This document shows, in pieces, positions 24,367-32,430 of a DNA stretch of 64,000 nt. Under the pieces are notes generated by a model. The model searched no databases, had not been told where the DNA came from, and saw only the letters and a program-made list of their open reading frames with translations. The position numbers and the translations under genes are program-made. Every line of letters starts with the position of its first letter. Within the stretch, counting starts at the first letter, position 1. This DNA comes from JBLWXV01 sp048267245 (GTDB lineage: Bacteria; Bdellovibrionota; Bacteriovoracia; Bacteriovoracales; Bacteriovoracaceae): assembly GCA_048267245.1 (NCBI GenBank), contig JBLWXV010000002.1, forward strand, positions 930,001-994,000, read 5' to 3'.

Positions 24367-26652
24367 TTACTCTTGAATTAAAGTTCTAGGAAGTGCTCTA
24401 AATAGAGAGCTCAAGATCTCTGGCCCACTCTCTGGGTTTACAGCATCGTAGGTATCGCCTTGAGCGATTGGAGCAATTCTCACTCCAGGCTCGTAACTTC
24501 CAAGGGCCATTTCATGTGGCCCATGAATTGGGATAATAATCTCAGTCAACCCAGTATCTGGAGGAAGAATTGCTGCGGCGGTTTCGACAAGGCCGTCGCT
24601 AGGTGAGGCAATGTGCGACCACGAGTGAACAGGAGTTCTGAGGAAGCCCGCCCAAAGTGAGAGGTCTGTAAGAGCGACCTTTGCCTCAGGAATAGATGGA
24701 AAGCTCACCCAAGTTAGGTCTGGAAAGAGTCTTTTAATCTTTGTAGGGTCGTGTCCTTCCCAAGGATCTTGAGAGAGGGACTCAACACCATTTAAAATGG
24801 CCCCGCGACCACTGGCACGAAGAAAGTTTCTTACGGCAAGTCCTAGTGGACCTTTGCTATTACTTAGATAGTCGGCAACAAAAGATGACCTGACCACACC
24901 ACTTAGAGTAACCATCATCTTAATCTTCTTTCTATCCTTAGCTGAGAGCTGGTCTCCGTAGTTGAGGAAGTAAGTGATAAAGTCACTGGCGCCCTTACTC
25001 GCCGCCACAAGGACTACTTTATCGAGTTTTGGAATGCGCTCTTCAAGAATCTTTTTAAGCAGAACGGCGTTATAGTCGCTTCCTAGGTTTGGATCAACTT
25101 CAAGCATTTCAGATGTAAAGCCTAATCTTGAAACCTCTTTCGCTGCATTTCTAATGAGCTGAGCGTTGTCGCTATTGTCGCCACCGATTCCAAGAACCAG
25201 ATAAACTCCAATTTTCTTGCGCTTTGCTGGATCGATGGTAGCAAAACTTCCCTCAAAGGTCAGATCTTTATCAAGTGTTGTTTGAATGATCTTCTTCTTT
25301 AATTCGCCCTTAGAAGCGTCGAGCTCGGCCAATCTATCGATGAGCACATCGCGGGCGCGAACGAGGCCTGATTGTTTTGAGACATCTCTTGCGTAGCTAA
25401 GTAGGTCTAGTGTCCCTTTTTCTGTATAGGCACTTGGAAGTGGTGCCATGATAGGCTTTTTACAATCTCCTCCCGATAGGAAGACATACCAACACTTCAC
25501 TAGGTTCTGATCTGGATAGTTTTCTTTAATTCTAATTGAATTCCAAGAAAGACTCATTTGGCGTTCACTGTCTCCACGATCATCTTTATATCTAAATGAT
25601 CTAAGATATTTATTGTCAGCATTGTACTCCAATTCATCATAGTAGGTTTTAAAAAGCGGATTGAAGTAAGTGGGAACGGGTCTCCAACCTGTGATGATTC
25701 CGAGTTTCTTGCGCCACTGTGAAACACTCTCAGAGCTTTGAACGCCTTCATTATTAAGAATGAATCGTGAGTAGTAGCCGTATTTTTGATTCATTTGAGC
25801 AAGTGTGGCCGATTTTGTCGGACATGAGACTTTGAGTTTCTTTAATTCAGTGAGAACCTTCTTGGCCGTTCTATCTGTTGTAAATTTAGAACAGTTGATT
25901 GATTCATCATAAGAAGCGTCAACGTAGTTTGAGATATCAACTTTATTACTTTGTACCCACTTCTTATTTTGACAGCTGATATAGGGGTTAATCTTTCTAC
26001 CGAGTAGGTCTCTGTTCTTTCCAAGAATATCATTCCAAAAGCGAAGTCCATTGAAATTGGCCGCGAGGTCTCCGTAACTAAATACTCCCGTGCCCCACTT
26101 CTTGCCACCATAGAGAGCTTTCTCCCACCACACACCGTTGATGAGAGTATCCTCTATTGACTCACCGTTTTGGTAGAATTCATCAAAATAGGCAAAGCCT
26201 CGATCAAAGAGGTGTTCTAGTTTATCGATACCAATAACTTGTCCACCAACCTTGATGAGCGGAGACATGGCAAGCGCGCTCTTAGAGGCGCCAGGACGTG
26301 CTAGTACGAAACCATCCCACATGGTCCATTTTCTATAAATTGATTGGGCCGGTGTGATAGATAGTTTCTCTATCCGTGGGGAGTCGTTGATGAAGTCAAC
26401 GATTTCACCACTGATGTGATTTTGTAGGTACTTTTGAAGTTCTTTATACAGTTCATCTTCTTGGCAGCCTTTGTTTTCTGCATTGAGAACAGCAATCGAA
26501 TGAGAAATGTATTGGTTAATCTGGAGGTTGATTTCAGCCTTGGACTCTTTTAGAGAGTTACCTGGTCTTGTGAATTGATCAACCTCAGCAGAATGAAGTG
26601 ATAAAGAGCATCCTAAGATTAAGATTGCGCTTGATACGTTCTTCATTAACAT
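24367..26652 (-). CDS. Large secreted protein with C-terminal serine-hydrolase-like domain
   Basis: 761 residues with a signal peptide (VSSAILILGCSLSLHSA). Residues about 40-480 are an unrecognised region with aromatic-rich stretches (YRKWTMWDGFVLARPG) and scattered Cys. The C-terminal part from GVYLVLGIGGDNSDN near 490 looks like an alpha/beta hydrolase: Ser in VAASKGAS near 551, Asp in ASPSDGLVE near 684, and His in GPHEMA near 712. The elbow is A-x-S-x-G, not G-x-S-x-G. No family is recognised. It is a single gene with its own terminator. A role acting on the cell envelope, or on prey if the organism is a predator, is a guess. Confidence 0.75.
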   Translation of the reverse strand: MLMKNVSSAILILGCSLSLHSAEVDQFTRPGNSLKESKAEINLQINQYISHSIAVLNAENKGCQEDELYKELQKYLQNHISGEIVDFINDSPRIEKLSITPAQSIYRKWTMWDGFVLARPGASKSALAMSPLIKVGGQVIGIDKLEHLFDRGFAYFDEFYQNGESIEDTLINGVWWEKALYGGKKWGTGVFSYGDLAANFNGLRFWNDILGKNRDLLGRKINPYISCQNKKWVQSNKVDISNYVDASYDESINCSKFTTDRTAKKVLTELKKLKVSCPTKSATLAQMNQKYGYYSRFILNNEGVQSSESVSQWRKKLGIITGWRPVPTYFNPLFKTYYDELEYNADNKYLRSFRYKDDRGDSERQMSLSWNSIRIKENYPDQNLVKCWYVFLSGGDCKKPIMAPLPSAYTEKGTLDLLSYARDVSKQSGLVRARDVLIDRLAELDASKGELKKKIIQTTLDKDLTFEGSFATIDPAKRKKIGVYLVLGIGGDNSDNAQLIRNAAKEVSRLGFTSEMLEVDPNLGSDYNAVLLKKILEERIPKLDKVVLVAASKGASDFITYFLNYGDQLSAKDRKKIKMMVTLSGVVRSSFVADYLSNSKGPLGLAVRNFLRASGRGAILNGVESLSQDPWEGHDPTKIKRLFPDLTWVSFPSIPEAKVALTDLSLWAGFLRTPVHSWSHIASPSDGLVETAAAILPPDTGLTEIIIPIHGPHEMALGSYEPGVRIAPIAQGDTYDAVNPESGPEILSSLFRALPRTLIQE

Positions 26653-26925
26653 AATTCCATCCCATCTGTTTAAAGAATAAACGGCCTGGCTCTAAATCGT
26701 CTAAAGGTTAGACAATTTACTGGGGGGCTTATTCTAGATTTAATAGCTTAGTCGTTTCTTTCCCAATTTATGATCAAGAAGCATGCCAATAGTTTTCACT
26801 TTGAAAGCTACTGTCAAAAAATCATTCACAGGAAATTTTTTACAAGAAAAATGGCTGGCCAAGAGCGAATGGCCTATTCTGTCAAAAAAAATAAGAACAT
26901 CTAAACCGATTAAACCGGGAAAGTT

Positions 26926-28698
26926 ATGATTTTTAATACTAAGAAAATGATTTTAAGTGCAGTTTTTCTAGCTGGAGCCGCACTTCCTTTATTCTCTGGA
27001 CATGCTTCAGGTGGTAGCGTTCCACTTTATTTTTGGGACAATCAAGACGGCTTAGTTCCTGCGAGTCAGTGTACGACTGAAATTGCGGCCGAAACAAAGT
27101 TTCGCGTATCCCATTACTTTGGCAATAAGTCTGAAGACACAGAAAATTTGAGAAATTATAACGGTGTAAGACAATCACACCTTGTTAATGGTTCACTAGT
27201 TAAAATTATTGATGGCCGCAAGAAGAGTCACTATGAATATGTTGAAGTAGTTGGCGTCAATCAAGATGATTCTGTTCAAAAGACAAGATGGTTCTCAGAG
27301 CGTCTTGATAAGGGCTATCTCTTTGATCGCTCTATTGAGCCAATTGAAGATTACGTTTTTGAAATTACAAATCAAAGTGAATTAGGCAATATTCCGGGAA
27401 TTGAATCTCAACAAGTTAATGGGACGTATTGGAAAGTTCTCTCCGATCAAAACTACCTTAAATTAAATTGTGAAAATATGGATAAGAACCGCGACTATCT
27501 CGTTTTTCATGTCTACGATAAAAGTAAATCAGAGGGGCCAATTGCTCGCGTAGGGGTTTACTGGGATGAGACAAAGATTTTTAGTAGCCTTAAATCTATC
27601 AAGGCAAGTGACGCACTTGCGTTTCTACCAACTCTAAGAACAGATGATCGTCTTGATGAAGTGATGTCAGAGACGGCCGAGATTGAAGAATTGATTGAAG
27701 ATGACGTTGATACGAAAGTCAAAGGTCTGTCTGACGGAATCATTGAAGAGGATCTCTTAGTTGAGTCAAATCAAAAAATGCTAACTGATGAAACTCTCAA
27801 TAAAGAGCTAGATGAGGAATCGAGTATTCTCTCTGAAGAAGGGGGAGAGTCAGAGTCGGAAGCAGACCTTGCTGGGTCTGAAGAAGTTGAAACCGTCAAA
27901 GGTATTCAAAATGTTGTTTGTATCGGTAATGACACTCTTAATGTTCGCAGTGAAAACTTGGAAGACGTTCTCTTTACGGCCAAGAGAGCTGAAGTAGTTA
28001 AGGTTTTTCAAGGTTGGGGCGATAATGAAAAAGAAAGTGTTATCGGCGGAAAAACTTATAAATTCGTAAGAGTTGAGTTTCCTGAGAGAGAAGAAGCTGA
28101 CCAGGTTATTGGCTGGGTTGCTGATGAATTTGTAAAAGCAAAGGAAGACTGTCCCTATACTAATGGAAGTACTCCAGTTCGCAATGAAGACACAAAAATC
28201 TCTGGGATTGATGATCCTGCCTGTTGTGAGTTTCCAACCGTTAAGAAGGTTACTCACTCATTTACTTCGGGGATGAGACGCTTTAATGCCGGCAGAAGTA
28301 GTGGCAAGAGACTGCACGCCGCTTGTGATCTCTATCGCTATAAAGACGAACCAATTATTGCCATTGGCCCAGGCCAAGTTGTGAGAGATCTCTACTACTT
28401 CTACCAAGGCACTTACGCTCTAGAAGTTAAGCACTCTGGTGGATTTATTGTTAGGTACGGTGAGCTCACAGGTAAGAAGGTAAGTGGAGTATCTAAAGGA
28501 AAAAACGTGAAAATGGGACAGAGATTGGGCTATATTGGAGTTGTGAATTCTGGTTGTTGTCGTCCAATGCTTCACTTTGAACTCTATAGTGGAAAGAAGA
28601 GTGGTGCCCTTTCTCAAAAAGGTAACCGCTACCAAAGAAGAAGTGATCTTATGGACCCAACTCCTTACCTACTAAGATGGCAAAGTGAGAAGTTTTAA
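26926..28698 (+). CDS. Secreted SH3-like plus M23-like metallopeptidase-fold protein
   Basis: 590 residues. A signal peptide is followed by an N-terminal domain (about 25-230), a strongly acidic linker (about 240-320), an SH3-like segment near 325-400 (TLNVRSENLEDVLF, GWVADEFVKA) and a C-terminal M23/LytM fold (about 440-580). Zinc ligands are present as HAACD near 463 and the His of MLHFE near 549. The two catalytic histidines of LytM-type enzymes are replaced: YGEL stands where YXH is expected and MLH where HXH is expected. It may be an inactive or divergent peptidoglycan-binding protein. Its TAA overlaps the ATG of the next gene. Confidence 0.84.
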   Translation: MIFNTKKMILSAVFLAGAALPLFSGHASGGSVPLYFWDNQDGLVPASQCTTEIAAETKFRVSHYFGNKSEDTENLRNYNGVRQSHLVNGSLVKIIDGRKKSHYEYVEVVGVNQDDSVQKTRWFSERLDKGYLFDRSIEPIEDYVFEITNQSELGNIPGIESQQVNGTYWKVLSDQNYLKLNCENMDKNRDYLVFHVYDKSKSEGPIARVGVYWDETKIFSSLKSIKASDALAFLPTLRTDDRLDEVMSETAEIEELIEDDVDTKVKGLSDGIIEEDLLVESNQKMLTDETLNKELDEESSILSEEGGESESEADLAGSEEVETVKGIQNVVCIGNDTLNVRSENLEDVLFTAKRAEVVKVFQGWGDNEKESVIGGKTYKFVRVEFPEREEADQVIGWVADEFVKAKEDCPYTNGSTPVRNEDTKISGIDDPACCEFPTVKKVTHSFTSGMRRFNAGRSSGKRLHAACDLYRYKDEPIIAIGPGQVVRDLYYFYQGTYALEVKHSGGFIVRYGELTGKKVSGVSKGKNVKMGQRLGYIGVVNSGCCRPMLHFELYSGKKSGALSQKGNRYQRRSDLMDPTPYLLRWQSEKF

Positions 28699-29537
28699 TG
28701 TTGAAATCTAATAAGTCTAAAGTCGTCCTCCTTCTGATAGTAATTGCGGTTGCGGGGGCGACAGTTCTACTCAGAAGTAATTCCGATAAGAGTGCCTCTC
28801 ACGAGGCTTCAAGGGCCCAAGAGCAGGCTGAAGATATGGGTGAGAAAGCAGGGGCCGATGCTCACAGCGAACACTCTCACTCTCACGCTCATTCAAATGT
28901 GGCCCACCCCGACGTGAAGGCAAATCAAACGAAGGCCATGACCACTCAAGAGCGCGAGCGCTTTATTGAAGAGTCACTGGCCAAGATTAATAAGAACGAG
29001 CGCGAGTCCGTTCTCGCACTTGCGTCTGTCATGACTGAGTTTACGCTGGATCAGGGACATGGAGGAATGCCTGAGCTCGTTAAGAACTTGAAGGCCAAGA
29101 AACTCAATCCCTACGTTATGAATGATGGCAACGCCGACACTGGATCGCTTAGTGTGGTTCGAACTAAAAGTACGCTGCCTGGCACTCGTTATTTTCATGC
29201 GCAAATTTTTAAAGACGATGAAGGTCGCGATTTCATTCAGCACGTCTCCTTTGAGTTTAAACCTGGTGAATATTCTTTTGACGCTGTAAAAGCAGCGCTT
29301 ATGAAACAAGCAAATATTACAAGTGCACCTGTTATTGATAAGGAGGGCTTCATCTCCTGGTCAGTCGGTCCCTACAGCGTTTGGGCCAAGGTGCAAACTC
29401 AAGAAGACTTTAAAGATGACGTCTTTAATGCCCACGATAAGAATGATGTCGGGACAATTAGAGCGGCATTTGAACTAGAGATTCATGATCACGAAGCACC
29501 CACACATCACGTACCCGCTGATGAAGAGGCGCCTTGA
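28698..29537 (+). CDS. Membrane-anchored His-rich protein of unknown function
   Basis: 279 residues. One N-terminal TM segment (VVLLLIVIAVAGATVLL) anchors it, with a periplasmic His-rich linker (HSEHSHSHAHSNVAH) and an unrecognised globular domain from about 85 to 265 (FIQHVSFEFKPGEYSF, FISWSVGPYSVWAKV), ending in another His-rich tail. It begins within the stop of the M23-like gene (TAATG), so it is almost certainly made together with that protein and probably works with it in the periplasm. The His patches suggest metal binding. Confidence 0.75.
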   Translation: MLKSNKSKVVLLLIVIAVAGATVLLRSNSDKSASHEASRAQEQAEDMGEKAGADAHSEHSHSHAHSNVAHPDVKANQTKAMTTQERERFIEESLAKINKNERESVLALASVMTEFTLDQGHGGMPELVKNLKAKKLNPYVMNDGNADTGSLSVVRTKSTLPGTRYFHAQIFKDDEGRDFIQHVSFEFKPGEYSFDAVKAALMKQANITSAPVIDKEGFISWSVGPYSVWAKVQTQEDFKDDVFNAHDKNDVGTIRAAFELEIHDHEAPTHHVPADEEAP

Positions 29538-29685
29538 AGGAATAGTTATTTAGATTTTTAAAGTTATTGTAAAAGAGACTAGATAATTTACTTTAAGTTA
29601 CTATTTAAATTGATATTGCTCATGTTAATTTTTAAATCTTTCGGTTAAGCTATTAAAAGCTAAAGGATTAAAGAGGAACATCTGA

Positions 29686-30306
29686 GTGTCGAATCCCGAG
29701 ATCATTGCAAAAAATCTAAAGCTCCTTCGAAAAATTTCTCGAATTACTCAACAAGAGCTAAGTTCAAAATTAGAACTTAACTATCGCCACTATCAAAGTA
29801 TTGAGGCCGGTAAAGTTGATTTGAAGTTGAGTACTCTTGAAAGGTTGGCAGATTTTTTTGGGGTTCCCCTCCAATGTTTTTTTGGTTCCGCTCTTTCTGT
29901 GGATACTCTTTGCTTAGAGTCCATTAACTTTTCAAATTTCTTTGTCCAAGTTCTAAGTGCTGAAGATTATGCTTGCTTAAAAGCCTGCCGCAGCTCTCAT
30001 GAGATTACCGGGAAGGAGTCACTTGTCGGCGCTAAGCCACTCGATTTTGCCTACCCAGTTCAAGAGGGTAGGAAGAGGGCAGAAGCGAGTTTTGCTCAAG
30101 TTGCAAAGAAAACGATGGAAAAAGGGGAGTGCCACTTTCCTTGGAAAATCTGCGCTAACGAACATGGCAACTTCTGTTCTCCAGACCATGCAGTGGGTAT
30201 CTCTCACTTGGATGTTTCAATGGTCGCGGTCGATTCTAGTGGAAAGACCTTATTCGTGGCCTTCTCTCCTAAGAACTTTACAAGTTCTGAGGTTCCGCAA
30301 ATTTAG
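29686..30306 (+). CDS. XRE-family regulator with C-terminal extension
   Basis: 206 residues. Residues 8-65 are a Cro/CI-type helix-turn-helix (NLKLLRKISRITQQELSSKLELNYRHYQSIEAGKVDLKLSTLERLADFFG). The remaining 140 residues hold several Cys and His (CLKACRSSHE, CHFPWKICANEHGNFCSPDH) and no recognised domain; they could sense a ligand or metal. The start is the GTG at 29686, nine bases after AAGAGG. It is monocistronic, and its end is six bases from the convergent PIG-L gene. Targets are unknown. Confidence 0.85.
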   Translation: MSNPEIIAKNLKLLRKISRITQQELSSKLELNYRHYQSIEAGKVDLKLSTLERLADFFGVPLQCFFGSALSVDTLCLESINFSNFFVQVLSAEDYACLKACRSSHEITGKESLVGAKPLDFAYPVQEGRKRAEASFAQVAKKTMEKGECHFPWKICANEHGNFCSPDHAVGISHLDVSMVAVDSSGKTLFVAFSPKNFTSSEVPQI

Positions 30307-30311
30307 ATTCT

Positions 30312-31031
30312 CTAAAATGGTCTCTTGGGTGGATCGAGATAGAGCTGCTTTAAATGCTCTAGGTATCTTCCGTAGTGGGGAGCGCTTTTGCTGAGTTCCT
30401 CGCTCTCTGGCAATTTTCCCGAGGTAGCCGCGGTCCAGGTGGCATTAACTTCTACTAGTGAGAGGCGGTGAAAACCTTCACTCCAAGTGCAAGGGAGTAA
30501 ATTCATAAAACGACTCACTTCGGATTGATACGGGCCCATGAGAATTTCTCGCTTATATTCAAATTGATCTTTAGTGAGATTCACAATTTTCTCAGGGTGA
30601 CTATTGTAGGCAACTGACCAAACCTCGACTTGATTCTCACTCTGCTTAGCGAGGAAGAAGCGGTGAACGGCGAGGGAGACATCTTGGTGGTGAGGGTGTG
30701 CATACTCACCGGCCGGACCATGAGTATAGACCGCGGCGATTGGCCCTTGTTCCTTAACAAATTGCTCAAGCATTGAGGTGAGAGTTTCCTGACTTAAGCG
30801 CTCTTCATAGCGATCGGGAAGATCCCACTGAATAACTGTTTTGACCCCCAACAATTGGCACGCCTTAGCGAGCTGGTTGCGCCTCTTTGATCCCATTCCA
30901 TCGGCGTTGGCGTCTGTTGCCACAATCACACTCCAGTGAACATCTATAGTGGACTGTATTAGTCCGCCAAAGAAAAGTGTTTCATCATCTGGATGGGCAA
31001 CAATGACAACATTGTGAGTTTGTACTTTCAT
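30312..31031 (-). CDS. PIG-L (LmbE) family deacetylase
   Basis: 239 residues. The signature VIVAHPDDETLFFGG at the N-terminus, with AHPDDE as the zinc-binding and catalytic motif, and YAHPHHQDVSLAVHRFF near 140 holding the further His residues, define the PIG-L/LmbE family. Members remove N-acetyl groups from GlcNAc-containing compounds. No signal peptide is present. It is divergent from a NagB-like gene with only 14 bp between the start codons, which links it to amino-sugar metabolism. Confidence 0.9.
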   Translation of the reverse strand: MKVQTHNVVIVAHPDDETLFFGGLIQSTIDVHWSVIVATDANADGMGSKRRNQLAKACQLLGVKTVIQWDLPDRYEERLSQETLTSMLEQFVKEQGPIAAVYTHGPAGEYAHPHHQDVSLAVHRFFLAKQSENQVEVWSVAYNSHPEKIVNLTKDQFEYKREILMGPYQSEVSRFMNLLPCTWSEGFHRLSLVEVNATWTAATSGKLPESEELSKSAPHYGRYLEHLKQLYLDPPKRPF

Positions 31032-31046
31032 GCGATAATACTAGCA
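31011..31046 (+). promoter_or_regulatory. Candidate promoter for a leaderless NagB-like mRNA
   Basis: TTGTGA (31012-31017), a 16-base spacer and GATAAT (31034-31039) form a fair sigma-70-type promoter whose expected start point, six bases on, coincides with the ATG at 31046. No ribosome-binding site precedes that ATG, which fits a leaderless message. The -35 box lies inside the divergent PIG-L gene. Confidence 0.45.
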
Positions 31047-31675
31047 TGAACTTAATTCATTGTGACCATCCCATTCATGGCGTAGAACTAGCAAACAAGT
31101 GGTGTGCTACAACATTTCAATCGGCCCAGGGGATATTCCTGCCAGCCGGGGGAACACCAGAAGCACTCTACAAAGTTTGGAGCGAGACTAGACCGAATTT
31201 TTTAGAGGGTAAGACCTTTTATCAAGTGGATGATATTCTCAATGGTCCAAGAGCAGGCGAGTTTGATCGCTTCTTTAAAGAGCACCTTCCACACCACTAT
31301 GATCAACTAGTGAGTGTGCATAATCCTATCGTTGGGAGCGCTCCAAGCGTTGCCCTACTAGGGCTAGGGGTGAATGGTCACGTGGCCTTTCATGAACCGG
31401 CCCTGCCAGATCATTTTCGCTATGGCTGTGTTGAGCTTGAGAGTGAAACACGCTTTTACCTAGGTCTTCCAGAGGGGACTTGGGGAGTGACCTACGGACT
31501 TTCAAGTTTCTTAGCTTGTCAGCATATAATGGTAATGGTCTTTGGCGCTCACAAGCGTGAAGTTCTCTCAAGACTACTTAACGGGGACCCGACACTTCCT
31601 GCGACAAAGTTGATGAATCATCCGGGACTCACAATTATTGCCGATCAAGCGGCAATTGGATCTATTGCTGCTTAA
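31046..31675 (+). CDS. NagB-like sugar-phosphate isomerase/deaminase
   Basis: 209 residues of the NagB/6-phosphogluconolactonase superfamily. FLPAGGTPEALY near residue 31 is the phosphate loop, FYQVDD marks the next strand, and LLGLGVNGHVAFHEP near 105 corresponds to the GIGxDGHIAFNEP catalytic region of glucosamine-6-phosphate deaminase, with D and N replaced by N and H. At about 210 residues it is shorter than typical NagB (about 240-260). It may deaminate GlcN-6-P or a related amino sugar. Pairing with the divergent PIG-L deacetylase supports a route of deacetylation followed by deamination, as inference. Confidence 0.82.
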   Translation: MNLIHCDHPIHGVELANKWCATTFQSAQGIFLPAGGTPEALYKVWSETRPNFLEGKTFYQVDDILNGPRAGEFDRFFKEHLPHHYDQLVSVHNPIVGSAPSVALLGLGVNGHVAFHEPALPDHFRYGCVELESETRFYLGLPEGTWGVTYGLSSFLACQHIMVMVFGAHKREVLSRLLNGDPTLPATKLMNHPGLTIIADQAAIGSIAA

Positions 31676-31677
31676 TC

Positions 31678-32430
31678 ATGATGAAATACTTCCTCTTTTC
31701 CTTACTTCTAAGTTTTAACACTTTTGCAGATGACAGCTATCAAAAGCAAAAGCGCCAAATTGAAGCGGTCATTCGCTATCTTGAGGGCAAGTGCAATCAA
31801 GAGGATAAAGAAAAGCAAAAGAAAGAGTGTCCCGACCCGAGTGCGCTCGAATCCTATCGCCAGCAACTAGATGTAATCAACTCTCTCATAGGAACTGTCG
31901 AGGGGACTTCAAATGGGGGGAGTCCAGCAGTTAGCGCCCCGGTAAAGACAGATGCAATTGCCACTACACCTGCAGAAAATGAAAATAAGAAATCCTTTTG
32001 TGATTACGAAACCTATCCCACAGGGCTTGTGGGGCCCATTAAATCAGGGCTACTCGCTCGTGCTGATTGGACAGATGAGATTAAGAAGAATGATCTCTTC
32101 ACTATGGATTATCGATTTCTAGAAAAGGATATAGAGAAGGTTGCGAGCTTTAAGCGCGATCTCTCTTGCAAAGAAGATGCTGATTGCGAAATCCTGCTGG
32201 TTTCTTCGAAAGTTTGTAAGTTTGGAAGTGATCAAATTGTTATTAGTAAGAAGGACCGAGAGCTAAGTTCGCTAAAGGATTCTCTCAATGTGATTTCTGA
32301 TACGGCCCTCAATCTCTCTACAAAAGAACAAGCAGCTAAGAGTTGCCCCACCCCTGAAGTCGAGTACCGAGCGGCGTGTGAGAAATGTCGTTGTGAGATT
32401 AAGATCGTAGAAGCTTCGCCAGTAAATTAA
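31678..32430 (+). CDS. Secreted protein of unknown function
   Basis: 250 residues with a short signal peptide (KYFLFSLLLSFNTFA). A charged coiled-coil-like stretch follows (YQKQKRQIEAVIRYLEGKCNQEDKEKQKK), then a Thr/Ala-rich linker and a Cys-containing C-terminal domain with CKEDADCEILLVSSKVC and CEKCRCEI, ten or so Cys in all and probably disulphide-bonded. The CxxDxDC pattern recalls small secreted proteins of delta-type bacteria, but I assign no function. It starts two bases after the NagB-like stop, suggesting co-transcription, and its end overlaps the convergent EAL gene by four bases. Confidence 0.72.
   Translation: MMKYFLFSLLLSFNTFADDSYQKQKRQIEAVIRYLEGKCNQEDKEKQKKECPDPSALESYRQQLDVINSLIGTVEGTSNGGSPAVSAPVKTDAIATTPAENENKKSFCDYETYPTGLVGPIKSGLLARADWTDEIKKNDLFTMDYRFLEKDIEKVASFKRDLSCKEDADCEILLVSSKVCKFGSDQIVISKKDRELSSLKDSLNVISDTALNLSTKEQAAKSCPTPEVEYRAACEKCRCEIKIVEASPVN

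Noticed and set aside
27850..28257. 135-codon minus-strand frame inside the M23-like gene
   Set aside because: It is a shadow of the SH3 and linker region with no start signals.
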